NCBI RefSeq assembly: GCF_019459305.1
Contig: NZ_JAIBES010000092.1
Span: 1 to 49,082, forward strand
Origin: Sphingopyxis sp.
GTDB taxonomy: Bacteria > Pseudomonadota > Alphaproteobacteria > Sphingomonadales > Sphingomonadaceae
Direction: 5' to 3'
DNA: 49,082 bases
Positions 35,660-43,802 of this stretch are shown here, in pieces; the stretch's first letter is position 1; each line of letters starts with the position of its first letter. The notes beneath the pieces were generated by a model. The model had not been told where the DNA came from. It made no database searches and worked only from the letters and a program-made list of their open reading frames with translations. Position numbers and translations under genes: made by a program.

Positions 35660-35869
35660 GCAGCCGTTACGCTGCGCGAGCCGCTCGCTATCCTTCTCGC
35701 CATAGGCCGCACCCGTCAGGCCGCCCACTTCCAGTTCCATCAGGCGCTGCGCGGCAAAGCTGATCATGTCGCGCAGAAAATCACCATCGGCGCTCTTCCC
35801 AACCAGCGCATTCAAGTCCATCTGATCCTGGTCATCGGTGTTCTCCGTAAGTTGAGTTTTGCAACACAA
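35660..35869 (-). mobile_element. IS256 family transposase N-terminal remnant
   Basis: MDLNALVGKSADGDFLRDMI continuing to AAQRLMELEVGGLTGAAYGE and ERLAQRNG is the start of an IS256/mutator transposase. The frame is lost soon after, and the catalytic part is absent. It runs toward the IS5 remnant, so two elements have been joined by deletion. Confidence 0.75.
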
Positions 35870-35898
35870 GCTTACCGAAGTTCGCCGATGACCACCCG

Positions 35899-35961
35899 CG
35901 AAACTGACCGGACACTACAGCGCTTTATCGATTAGCGCGTGTCCGGTCAGCTTCGCTACCG
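35899..35961. repeat. IS-like inverted pair; direct copy at 43746
   Basis: CGAAACTGACCGGACAC at 35899-35915 is, apart from one base, the reverse complement of GTGTCCGGTCAGCTTCG at 35939-35955. The second arm extends to a 23-base string (35939-35961) that recurs exactly at 43746-43768. The first arm lies about 75 bp upstream of the IS256 remnant start, where a terminal repeat would be expected. Confidence 0.55.
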
Positions 35962-36009
35962 CCGGGGACACGACCGGGTACCGAGCAAGCGCCGTAAGGC
36001 CCGGCTCGC

Positions 36010-37644
36010 TCAGTTGCTCCAGTAAATATAGTCCTGCCCGCTCCGCCACGGCGTATTGAGCGGCACGTCGATCCGCACCGGCCCTTCGATCAGCCCGGGC
36101 CAGATCGGTTTCGCCATATCCTTGTTCTGGGCCGCGATCATCGCGCGCAGCGCCGCGACGCGCTGGGGGTCGCTGGCGGCGAGATCCTTTTGCTCGGTCG
36201 GGTCGGCGGCGAGATTATAGAGGCGAGCCTTTTCGGGCCGCTTGGTCACCTGCAATTTCCAATCGTCCGCGCGCACGGCGCGATAATCGCCCGAGCGCCA
36301 GAACATAGCCGGCCGGCGCGCCGGACCGGCGAGGATATTCTCGCTGTCGATCGTCCGGTCCGCCGGCACCGCTGCGCCCGCGGCCGCTGCAATCGTCGAA
36401 AAAACGTCGAGGTGACCGGTCACATCGGCGCGCTGTGTCCCGGGCGCGATGCCGACCGGCCAGCGCATGAACAAGGGCGTGCGGATGCCCCCTTCGAAAA
36501 AAGTCGCTTTCCAACCGCGGAACGGCGCGTTCAGTCGCTCGATTCCGTTGTACCAGGCGCCCCCATTATCGCTGGTGAAGATGACGAGCGTATTGTCGTC
36601 GATCCCCTGCTCTTTCAACTTGGCCATCACGTCTCCGATGCGCCGGTCCATCTGCGCGATCATCGCGCCATAGACGCGCGTCTCGTGGTCCTTGATCTGC
36701 GGCAGCCGGTCATAATCCGCCTTGGTCGCCTGCAACGGCGTGTGCGGCGCATTGAACGCCAGATACATGAAGAAGGGGCGGTTGCGATTGGCCTCGATCG
36801 CCTTGATCGCTTCTGCGGCAAAATAGTCGGTCATATGGCCGCGCGGATAAAAGCGCTGGCTGCCGTTGAACGTCACCGCGTGGCGCAGATTGGCCCACAG
36901 GAAACGGTCGATCGGATCCCACGGCAGCTTCGCATTGACGACGCCCGGATCGTCTTCGCGCATGAACATCGCCCCGCCGGCCAGGATGGCGAGACTTTCG
37001 TCGAAGCCCTGCGCATGCGGCCGCAACGCGGGCGCTTCGCCCAGATGCCATTTGCCGATGTGCAGCGTGTGATAGCCCGCTGCCTTGACCGCCTCGGCAA
37101 TCGTCACCTCGCTCGCGGGGACGCCCATGTCGGGATAGTCAGGGATGTCGGTGGTGATCCGATCCTTGTGGAAGATTGCGCGCAGCGGACCGACACCCTC
37201 GCCATGCGCCATATTTTCGGCGAACTGGACCGGGACCGCAGTAAATTCAAAGCCGAAGCGCGTCGGATAGCGCCCCGTCATCATCGCGGCTCGCGAGGGC
37301 GAGCAGGTGGCGTTGGCGGCATAGGCGGTGGTGAAATTCACGCCTTCACGCGCGACCGCGTCGATGTTCGGCGTCTTGACGATGCCGCCGCCGACGCCGC
37401 CGCCGTTCAGGCTGATGTCGTTGAAGCCAAGGTCATCGGCGACGATCAGGATGATGTTGGGTGGCCGTTTGCCCTCGGCAGGTGTTGCCGGACCCTGCTG
37501 CCAAGCGATGGTCTGGTTGGGCTGCACCGGATCGCGCCAGTCCTGGAGGATGCCCGGCAAGCGGTATTTGTTGGCCTGAAACGCCCAATACCCCCCGGCG
37601 CCCAGCGCCGCAAAGGCTCCCAATGCAATCCATCTTTTCTTCAT
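36010..37644 (-). CDS. Sulfatase (CSPSR type)
   Basis: Alkaline-phosphatase-superfamily type I sulfatase, arylsulfatase-A-like. The 544-residue product has an N-terminal membrane helix (residues 5-22), metal residues in IILIVADDLGFND, and the formylglycine motif CSPSRAAMMTG (Cys114). Further active-site elements are HIGKWHLG, FLAFNAPHTPLQ-type YLAFNAPHTP, and TSDNGG. It should hydrolyse sulfate esters in the periplasm after conversion of the Cys by the FGE encoded nearby. ATG at 37644; the frame also offers an upstream GTG. It lies 13 bp after the membrane-protein gene. Confidence 0.95.
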   Translation of the reverse strand: MKKRWIALGAFAALGAGGYWAFQANKYRLPGILQDWRDPVQPNQTIAWQQGPATPAEGKRPPNIILIVADDLGFNDISLNGGGVGGGIVKTPNIDAVAREGVNFTTAYAANATCSPSRAAMMTGRYPTRFGFEFTAVPVQFAENMAHGEGVGPLRAIFHKDRITTDIPDYPDMGVPASEVTIAEAVKAAGYHTLHIGKWHLGEAPALRPHAQGFDESLAILAGGAMFMREDDPGVVNAKLPWDPIDRFLWANLRHAVTFNGSQRFYPRGHMTDYFAAEAIKAIEANRNRPFFMYLAFNAPHTPLQATKADYDRLPQIKDHETRVYGAMIAQMDRRIGDVMAKLKEQGIDDNTLVIFTSDNGGAWYNGIERLNAPFRGWKATFFEGGIRTPLFMRWPVGIAPGTQRADVTGHLDVFSTIAAAAGAAVPADRTIDSENILAGPARRPAMFWRSGDYRAVRADDWKLQVTKRPEKARLYNLAADPTEQKDLAASDPQRVAALRAMIAAQNKDMAKPIWPGLIEGPVRIDVPLNTPWRSGQDYIYWSN

Positions 37645-37657
37645 GACGACCCCCACC

Positions 37658-38320
37658 CTATCCGAATGTCAGCACGGCGATATGCGTCAGCGCTGCCAGC
37701 AACCCCAGCAGCAGGCCGACGGTGACCCGCGGGCTGGCGTAAAAGGCAATCTGCCGCTGGGTCGGGAACGAAAAGGTCGTCGCAATCCCCAGCAGCTTTG
37801 CCGGGTGCACGGCCCGAAAGGCCGGATCGCTCGCCATGCGGATCAGGTCGCGGCGACTGCGGTAGCGCATCGTGCCGACCAGTGACCAGCCTGGATCCTC
37901 CGGGGTGTTCCAGGCATCGATATAGCCGCCCACCTTGCGCCCGACGAACAGCGGATGCCCACCGCGCGCGATCAGACCGCGGACGAACGGATCGGAATAG
38001 CGCCGCAGCCATTCGCTGCCCTCCCGCGTCGCGCCGCTTTCGGGATCGGTGATCGGTCCGGCGCGGGTGCCGACCAGATTGACCATCACGAACTCGCGGC
38101 CGTCATCGGCCTCCAGAAAGGCGCGTAGCCGCGCCGCATCATTGCCCGTTTCGGCCATGCGGGGCCCCAGGGTGGCAAGAAAGGCATCAATCTCTCCAGA
38201 GCGGAGCGGGCGGCGGAACCCGTCGTAAAATAGCAGGAAAGCCAGCCACAACAGCAGCGCGCCCGTCCATACAGCCGCCACCATCGCGCCCTGTTCGGTC
38301 ATAGCCCCCGCCTCTGCCAT
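37658..38320 (-). CDS. Unidentified membrane protein in the sulfatase operon
   Basis: The 220-residue product is not recognised. It has an N-terminal helix (VAAVWTGALLLWLAFLLFY) and a C-terminal helix (VTVGLLLGLLAALTHIAVL), enclosing a soluble domain. The domain contains FVMVNLVGTRAGP, LFVGRKVGGYIDAWNTPEDP and MRYRSRRDLIRMASDPAFRA. This pattern of a strand, a Gly-rich middle and RSRRDxxxMxxDPxF faintly recalls DUF1330-type dimeric alpha+beta barrels. It precedes the sulfatase by 13 bp and starts 15 bp from a putative TetR operator. An alternative ATG is at 38302. Confidence 0.8.
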   Translation of the reverse strand: MAEAGAMTEQGAMVAAVWTGALLLWLAFLLFYDGFRRPLRSGEIDAFLATLGPRMAETGNDAARLRAFLEADDGREFVMVNLVGTRAGPITDPESGATREGSEWLRRYSDPFVRGLIARGGHPLFVGRKVGGYIDAWNTPEDPGWSLVGTMRYRSRRDLIRMASDPAFRAVHPAKLLGIATTFSFPTQRQIAFYASPRVTVGLLLGLLAALTHIAVLTFG

Positions 38321-38334
38321 TGCATCGAATCTTA

Positions 38335-38353
38335 TGGCACTATATGTGTCACT
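38335..38353. promoter_or_regulatory. Putative TetR operator in the divergent promoter
   Basis: TGGCACTATATGTGTCACT, with GGCAC and GTGTC arms around TATAT, lies between the membrane protein/sulfatase unit and tetR. A relative, TGGCATAGTAAGTGTCACT, lies in reverse orientation at 41801-41819 before the second sulfatase; 15 of 19 bases agree. Confidence 0.6.
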
Positions 38354-38427
38354 TTATTGGTTGCGGCGCAAGGACGATCGCGACCACACCATTGACCCCG
38401 GCGCCAAGCTGGGCCAGCGGAGAAGTC

Positions 38428-39054
38428 ATGACCAAGGCGGCGAGCAAATCGGTGACCACAACGGCCGACCCGCCGCGGGTCGACGGCCGCCGCGAACGTG
38501 GCCGGTCGAGCCACAAGCGGATCGTCGAGGCGATGATGGAGCTGATCGTCGGCGGCGACCTCGCGCCGAGTGCGGCGCGCGTCGCCGAAGAGGCTGGGAT
38601 CGGGCTGCGCACCGTGTTTCGCCATTTCGACGACATGGACGCACTGTATGCAGAAATTACCGCGACGATCACCCAGCGGGTCATGCCAATCGTCGCGGCA
38701 CCCTATCCCGATCAGGATTGGCGCGCCAATGTCCGCGATCTGGTGCGGCGGCGCGTCCGCGTGTTCGAAACCACCCTGCCCTTCCGCCTCGCCGCCAATA
38801 TCAAGCGTTACCAGTCGCCGTTCCTGATGGGGCAGTATGGCAAGGTGGTGATGCTGGAGCGCGAGTTGCTGCTGCGTCTGCTCCCCGGCGCGGTGTTGAC
38901 CGACCGGATCAATGTCGAGGCGCTGTGCGCGTCGCTGTCGTTCCAGAACTGGCGCGCGCTGCGCCACGATCAGGGGTTGTCTGCCGAGGAAGCGGGGACA
39001 GTGACGATGCATATGGTCGATACGTTGCTGGCAACGATCGGCGAAACCGCTTGA
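38428..39054 (+). CDS. TetR family regulator
   Basis: The 208-residue product has an N-terminal helix-turn-helix (RIVEAMMELIVGGDLAPSAA, RVAEEAGIGLRTVFRHFDDM, DALYAEI) and a helical ligand domain. GGAG precedes the ATG at 38428. The open frame extends to 38320, but the operator would then fall inside the gene. Divergent from the sulfatase unit and overlapping the FGE start by 4 bp. It probably represses the module until a sulfate ester or its product binds. Confidence 0.92.
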   Translation: MTKAASKSVTTTADPPRVDGRRERGRSSHKRIVEAMMELIVGGDLAPSAARVAEEAGIGLRTVFRHFDDMDALYAEITATITQRVMPIVAAPYPDQDWRANVRDLVRRRVRVFETTLPFRLAANIKRYQSPFLMGQYGKVVMLERELLLRLLPGAVLTDRINVEALCASLSFQNWRALRHDQGLSAEEAGTVTMHMVDTLLATIGETA

Positions 39055-39992
39055 AATACCCCGGTGCTGCGCTTTTTTCGCTTGCCTTGATCGGCGTGCT
39101 GGCGGGATGCGGCAAGGCAAAGGAAGCGCCGCTCGTCGAAACTGTGGCACCGGCATGCCCGGCGATGCCGGTGCAGGATTATGCATGGGTTCCCGGCGCG
39201 ACGTTCGCGATGGGCGCCGATGCTCAACTGCCCGAGGAAGGCCCTCCACGCGAGGTCAGCGTCGCGGGCTTCTGGATCGCCACCCATGAAGTGACCAACG
39301 CCGAATATGCCGCCTTCGTCGAAGCGACCGGCTACAAGACGCTCGCCGAGCGCGATCCGCCGCCATTGCCCGGCGCGCCACCCGACATGCTGATCCCGGG
39401 ATCGGCGGTGTTCACCGCGCCGACCGACGGCAATCCGAACTGGTGGCGCTGGGTCGTCGGGGCGCAGTGGCGAAATCCCGCTGGCCCCGCGTCGAATATC
39501 AGGGGCCGCGACCGCGAGCCGGTGGTCCAAATCGGCTATGACGACGCGCTGGCCTATGCCCGCTGGGCCGGCAAGGTGCTGCCGAGCGAAGAGCAATGGG
39601 AGCTGGCGGCGGCGACCGGCGGCGCCAACCGTCATGTCCCGATCGATGCTGCGGGCAAGCCGCAGGCCAATTATTATCAGGGCGCCTTCCCCGCGCGCGA
39701 CCTTGGCACCGACGGCTTCACCGGCCGTGCCCCGGTCGCCTGCTTTGCCGCCGACGACCACGGCGTCCACGACCTGATCGGCAATGTGTGGGAATGGACG
39801 ACAAGCAAGGCGGGCGGCGAAAGCAATGTCATCAAGGGCGGCAGCTTCCTGTGCGCCGCCAATTATTGCGCGCGCTACCGCCCCGCGGCGCGCCAGTTTC
39901 AGGAGCGCAGCCTAGGCACCGACCATATCGGTTTTCGCCTGATCGATCCTGCGCGCCCGGCGCCGACGGCGCCAGTGCCAGGCAAGAGCTGA
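39051..39992 (+). CDS. Formylglycine-generating enzyme-like lipoprotein (SUMF1 family)
   Basis: Converts the Cys of CxPxR sulfatases to formylglycine. The frame has no early ATG. A TTG at 39051, overlapping the tetR stop (TTGA), gives LKYPGAALFSLALIGVLAGC, an excellent lipoprotein signal (Cys20). The SUMF1 domain follows: WVPGATFAMGADAQ, GFWIATHEVTNAEYAAFVEA, RWAGKVLPSEEQWELAA, DLIGNVWEWTTS, and the active-site pair in GGSFLCAANYCARYRPAAR (Cys268, Cys273). The product should be membrane-anchored outside the cytoplasm. Tail overlaps the convergent second sulfatase by 81 bp. Confidence 0.9.
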   Translation: MKYPGAALFSLALIGVLAGCGKAKEAPLVETVAPACPAMPVQDYAWVPGATFAMGADAQLPEEGPPREVSVAGFWIATHEVTNAEYAAFVEATGYKTLAERDPPPLPGAPPDMLIPGSAVFTAPTDGNPNWWRWVVGAQWRNPAGPASNIRGRDREPVVQIGYDDALAYARWAGKVLPSEEQWELAAATGGANRHVPIDAAGKPQANYYQGAFPARDLGTDGFTGRAPVACFAADDHGVHDLIGNVWEWTTSKAGGESNVIKGGSFLCAANYCARYRPAARQFQERSLGTDHIGFRLIDPARPAPTAPVPGKS

Positions 39993-41780
39993 CAGCAGCA
40001 GCACGATCCCGCCGACCCACAGGCCCAGCTGGATCAGCCGTTTGCGGCCCTGCTGTTCGAAAGCGTAACGGTTGATCTGTTCGTCAGCGGTGTAGCCCGC
40101 GGGCATGTCGAGCACACCGTTCGCTTTGGCGTAGGCGCGGTAGTCCGCCAGCATTGCCGCAAAACGATCGGGCATTGCGTCGGCCAGATCGCGCGTTTCG
40201 CCGGGATCGGCCTTGATGTCGTAAAGCCGCCATTGGCCATCGCCGGTGGGCGCCAGGTTGCGAACCAACTTGTAATCGCGACGAAACAGCGCCGCATTGC
40301 CCGATAGTTCATAGCCGAGCGGCGCATCGCCATGCACGCTCGCCGACTGGCCCGTCAAAATCGGCACCAGGCTGCGCCCCGTCACCGGCTCGACCGCCTT
40401 GCCCTGCCACGCGCCGCCATGGCCGGGGACGCCTGCCAGTTCGGTCAGCGTCGGCACGATGTCGGTCACATGCGCAAGGCCGTCACTGATACCGCCTGCC
40501 CGCAGCGCCTTGTTTCCCGGCCAGGCAATGATCAGCGGCACGCGCAGCCCGCCCTCGGCTGCGCTGAATTTATAGCCCGACAGCGGCGACGCCGCCGCGC
40601 TCGCCCAGCCGGGGCCGATCGCGCTGAAACTGCCGCGGCGGCCAATATTGGCGGTCGACAGGTCGTACTGCATCCCCAGGAATAGACGGTTGCGCAGGCT
40701 GTGGAACGGATTGGTCGGCTCGGCGCCATTGTCCGACAGGAACACAAAGATCGTATTGCCATAGTCGCCGGTCGATTTCAGATGCGCGACCAGCCGGCCG
40801 ACCTCGCGGTCCATTGCGGTCGCCATCCCGGCATAGGCCTGCATCACGCGAACCGCGGCGGCGCGTTCGTCGGCGTCGAGCTTGGTCCAGTCGGGGGTTG
40901 TCGGCATCGTGACAATCGGCACCCCCGCGGGTACGATCCCCAGCGCCGCAGCGCGCTTGGCCCGCGCGGCGCGCAGCGCGGTCCAGCCGTCCTTGTACAG
41001 CGCGGCATAGCGCGCGATGTCGCTGTCGGGCGCCTGCACCGGGATATGATTGGCGAGGAAGTTGATCGAAGCGAGGAAGGGTTTGCCGTTCGCGCGGCCC
41101 TCCTCGATATAATCGATCATCCGCTGCACAACGAAGGTCGACGAATAATAATCCTTTGGCAGCGTCGCAGGCTTGCCATTTTCGGTCCACGCGGCGGTGT
41201 CGTACATCCCTTCGATCGGGCGTTGCTCGAAATTGTCGGCGCCCGCATCGGCCAGGCTGAACGCCCGGTCATAGCCACGCGCTTCAGGCAGCCGCGTCGG
41301 ATCGCTGCCCAGATGCCATTTCCCGGTCAGGTAGGTGCGATAGCCAGCCGCCTTCAGCAACTGCGCGATCGTGACCACGCGGTGGTTCATCACCGTGTCG
41401 TACCCCGGCTTTCCGCGATGTTCGTCGGGGATCGTTTCGGGCATGTTACCGAGACCATTGCGGTGGTTCATCACCCCGGTCTGGAGCATCGCCCGCGTCG
41501 GCGAACACGACCCCGCGACATGAAAATTGGAAAAGCGCGTCCCCGCAAAAGCCAGTGCATCGATGTTCGGGGTCGCAAACTCGGCGCCGAAGGACCCGAC
41601 GTCGCTGAACCCCCAATCGTCGGCGAGCAGGATGACGATATGGGGTTGGCGCGGCGCCGCCGGTTTTGGCTGCCCCTGCGCGGGCGCCGCGGCGAGCAGC
41701 GCGGCGTAGGCGATGATGGCAGTACGCCGGAACCGGCGTTTGCGACCCGGCACCTTGGTGGTCCTCACGCGCACTGCCAT
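39912..41780 (-). CDS. Sulfatase (CSPTR type) with C-terminal membrane anchor
   Basis: Second arylsulfatase-like enzyme, 622 residues. A basic N-terminus and signal helix (AIIAYAALLAAAPAQG) are followed by IVILLADDWGFSDVG (metal site), SCSPTRAMLQTG (Cys92 to be formylglycine), LTGKWHLGSDP, FLANHIPVQAPD and FLSDNGAEPTNP. The C-terminus has a membrane helix (LGLWVGGIVLLLSALAWHW) and then a run of arginines, so the enzyme is anchored with its catalytic domain in the periplasm. ATG at 41780 follows GGGAGAGGGGG. Downstream of the enoyl-CoA hydratase on the same strand, with the second TetR-type operator between. Confidence 0.95.
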   Translation of the reverse strand: MAVRVRTTKVPGRKRRFRRTAIIAYAALLAAAPAQGQPKPAAPRQPHIVILLADDWGFSDVGSFGAEFATPNIDALAFAGTRFSNFHVAGSCSPTRAMLQTGVMNHRNGLGNMPETIPDEHRGKPGYDTVMNHRVVTIAQLLKAAGYRTYLTGKWHLGSDPTRLPEARGYDRAFSLADAGADNFEQRPIEGMYDTAAWTENGKPATLPKDYYSSTFVVQRMIDYIEEGRANGKPFLASINFLANHIPVQAPDSDIARYAALYKDGWTALRAARAKRAAALGIVPAGVPIVTMPTTPDWTKLDADERAAAVRVMQAYAGMATAMDREVGRLVAHLKSTGDYGNTIFVFLSDNGAEPTNPFHSLRNRLFLGMQYDLSTANIGRRGSFSAIGPGWASAAASPLSGYKFSAAEGGLRVPLIIAWPGNKALRAGGISDGLAHVTDIVPTLTELAGVPGHGGAWQGKAVEPVTGRSLVPILTGQSASVHGDAPLGYELSGNAALFRRDYKLVRNLAPTGDGQWRLYDIKADPGETRDLADAMPDRFAAMLADYRAYAKANGVLDMPAGYTADEQINRYAFEQQGRKRLIQLGLWVGGIVLLLSALAWHWRRRRRARRIDQAKTDMVGA

Positions 41781-41800
41781 CGCCCCCTCTCCCACGGGAT

Positions 41801-41819
41801 AGTGACACTTACTATGCCA
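41801..41819. promoter_or_regulatory. Second putative TetR operator, before the CSPTR sulfatase
   Basis: Minus-strand reading TGGCATAGTAAGTGTCACT, sharing 15 of 19 bases with the site at 38335. It ends 20 bp before the sulfatase ATG. Confidence 0.55.
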
Positions 41820-41853
41820 ATATATCGGTGAGTCAATATCCGGAGCGAGCGAC

Positions 41854-42645
41854 TTACCGTTCGCGATATTCGGGCGCGCGTTTTTCGAGGAAGGCGGTGA
41901 GCGCCTCGCGGTGGTCTTCGGTGGCGGACAGAATGACCTGTTGGCGATCCTCGATCGCCATCGCCGCGTCGAGGCTCTGCGCATCGATATTGAGATTCAG
42001 CGCCTGCTTCGACAACCGCAGTCCGTGCGGGCTCGTCGCCAGCATCTCGTCGGCGAGCGCCAGCCCACGCTCCAGCAACGTCTCTTCATCGATGATCTCG
42101 CTAACCAGCCCGGCGCGCAGCGCCCTTTCGGCGTCGATGAACCGCCCGGTCAGGATCATCTCGGCGGCGAGGCTGGCGCCAACCAGCCGCGGCAGGAAAT
42201 AGCTCGACGCCATGTCGCAACCGCCGAGGCCGATGCGGATATAGGCGGCATTGGCGCGGAAATCGGGCGTAGCGTAGCGCACGTCCGACGCGAGCAGCAG
42301 CGAAAGCCCGCCCCCGCACGCCGCGCCATGGCCCAGCGCGATGATCGGCTGCGGACAGACGCGCATCTTGCGATAGATATTGCCGATGCGCGTCTGAGTG
42401 CGCAGCGTCCGCAGCACCGGCGTCTCGTCGCTCGACCGGTCTTCCTGGATGTCGAGCCCGGCGCAGAAGCCGCGCCCCGCACCGCGCAGGATCACGACGC
42501 GCACCTCTGGGCGGTCGGCGAGCCCGCCGAAATAGGCATTGAGGTCGTCAACCAGCTCCTCGTTAAGTGCGTTGAGCCGCTCAGGACGATTGAGCGTCGC
42601 AATCTCGACCGCGCCGCGCGCCTCGATCAGCAGTTCAGCGGTCAC
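41854..42645 (-). CDS. Enoyl-CoA hydratase/isomerase family protein
   Basis: Crotonase-fold protein of 263 residues: IATLNRPERLNALNEELVDD, GAGRGFCAGLDIQEDR (oxyanion loop), IALGHGAACGGGLSLLLASD, and AANAAYIRIGLGG-like ANAAYIRIGLGG. It starts at a GTG (42645) that overlaps the SDR stop by 4 bp; upstream frame is a shadow. Probably hydrates or isomerises an acyl-CoA in breakdown of the carbon skeleton released by the sulfatases (inference). Confidence 0.92.
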   Translation of the reverse strand: MTAELLIEARGAVEIATLNRPERLNALNEELVDDLNAYFGGLADRPEVRVVILRGAGRGFCAGLDIQEDRSSDETPVLRTLRTQTRIGNIYRKMRVCPQPIIALGHGAACGGGLSLLLASDVRYATPDFRANAAYIRIGLGGCDMASSYFLPRLVGASLAAEMILTGRFIDAERALRAGLVSEIIDEETLLERGLALADEMLATSPHGLRLSKQALNLNIDAQSLDAAMAIEDRQQVILSATEDHREALTAFLEKRAPEYRER

Positions 42646-43418
42646 AGCGTCTGGCCGTCGTCGATGGTAAAGACGCTGCCGGTGATCCCCACCGCCGCGT
42701 CGGAACAGAGGAGTAGCAAGGGTGCGTGCAGGTCGCTCGGCGGACGCATCCGCTGGCGCGGAAAACTCTTCACCATCGCGGCGCCGGTCTCGCTGCCGAA
42801 CAGTTCGGCGGTCATTTCGGATTCGAAATAGCCGGGCTGGATCACATTGACACAAATCCCGCGCCGCGCCCATTCGCGCGCCAGCGCCTTGCCCAGATGC
42901 CGCACCGCGGCCTTGGTCGCGCCGTAGACTGAGGTGGCCGGAAAGATCTTCTCGGCCGTGATCGACCCGATCAGCACGATGCGGCCGTGCTGTTTCTCGC
43001 GAGCACCCGCCTTGTCGAGCCGCTTGGCGCCCTCATTCGCGGTCAGGAACACGCCGCGGACATTGGCCGCGAGCAGGAAATCGACATCGCCCGCCGACAG
43101 GCTCATCGCCATCTTCTCGGTCGCCACTCCGGCGTTGGCGACAATCGTATCGACCGTTCCAAACGCCGCTTCGGCCGCGTCATAGGCGGCGATTGTCGAA
43201 GCTTCGTCGGTAACGTCCATGCTCACCGCAATCGCCTGCCCACCCGCCGCCTCGATCGCGGCAACCTGCTCGGCGAGTTTGTCGGCGCGGCGTGCTGCAA
43301 GCACCACCTTCGCACCCGCGCCCGCCAGCGCTTTGGCGAAACCGGCGCCCAGCCCGGACGACGCGCCCGTCACCAACGCAACCCGCCCGGAAAGATCGAA
43401 ACTCGGTGCTGCCGCCAT
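42642..43418 (-). CDS. Short-chain dehydrogenase/reductase
   Basis: Classical SDR of 258 residues: TGASSGLG coenzyme loop, D in SMDVTD, NAGV, catalytic Ser in IVLIGSITAEK, YGATK (Tyr and Lys) and a FTIDDGQTL C-terminus. Start at ATG 43418 with GGGAG upstream; ATG 43433 is also possible. Translationally coupled to the enoyl-CoA hydratase. A perfect palindrome lies 38 bp upstream. Likely oxidises an alcohol or 3-hydroxyacyl intermediate. Confidence 0.92.
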   Translation of the reverse strand: MAAAPSFDLSGRVALVTGASSGLGAGFAKALAGAGAKVVLAARRADKLAEQVAAIEAAGGQAIAVSMDVTDEASTIAAYDAAEAAFGTVDTIVANAGVATEKMAMSLSAGDVDFLLAANVRGVFLTANEGAKRLDKAGAREKQHGRIVLIGSITAEKIFPATSVYGATKAAVRHLGKALAREWARRGICVNVIQPGYFESEMTAELFGSETGAAMVKSFPRQRMRPPSDLHAPLLLLCSDAAVGITGSVFTIDDGQTL

Positions 43419-43456
43419 CACTCTCCCTTTCATTGCTCCCCCTGCATTGGCGCTGA

Positions 43457-43472
43457 TTGACGTTTACGTCAA
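43457..43472. promoter_or_regulatory. Perfect palindromic operator before the SDR/hydratase unit
   Basis: TTGACGT-TT-ACGTCAA, perfect 7-bp arms with a 2-bp centre. It resembles operators of MerR/TetR regulators of acyl-CoA and branched-chain amino acid breakdown (LiuR-like, from memory). No matching regulator gene is in the window. Confidence 0.6.
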
Positions 43473-43560
43473 CCGACCGGCGCCTGACAGAAAAGTGAAG
43501 AAATCAGGTTGACGAACCAAAGTTGTTCTCTTATTGTTCTTCTTGTCGACGCCAAACCTC

Positions 43561-43599
43561 ATCCCCCGTCGCGGCCGCCAAGCGCGGCGGACGGGGGAT
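43561..43599. repeat. GC-rich inverted repeat
   Basis: Perfect 10-bp arms ATCCCCCGTC / GACGGGGGAT around a GC-rich 19-base centre. The surrounding stretch 43473-43802 has no gene; it also carries the IS-like repeat copy. Could be a terminator or an intergenic repeat. Confidence 0.4.
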
Positions 43600-43745
43600 A
43601 AAGGTTTCTCCGCTTGCTCAGTCGTTTTTCGGTGTGGACTTTTGATCGCGCACCGCGCCCACTGTTCATCCTGAATATTAAGCCAATGCGTTGGTCAGCC
43701 AGATCGACCACACGGACGTGCCGCTCGTGCCAGGCGGGGCTCAGT

Positions 43746-43768
43746 GTGTCCGGTCAGCTTCGCTACCG
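43746..43768. repeat. Second copy of the 23-bp IS-like repeat
   Basis: Exact direct copy of 35939-35961 (begins GTGTCCGGTCAG, ends CGCTACCG). With the first copy it brackets the sulfatase module. Confidence 0.6.
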
Positions 43769-43802
43769 GCGGAAGCTACACCACGACCATGAACACGACT
43801 CT

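Noticed and set aside
38334..39050. Extended frame upstream of the FGE gene (552-residue reading)
   Set aside because: This stretch is the tetR gene in another frame. A TTG at 39051 with a lipobox gives the real start.
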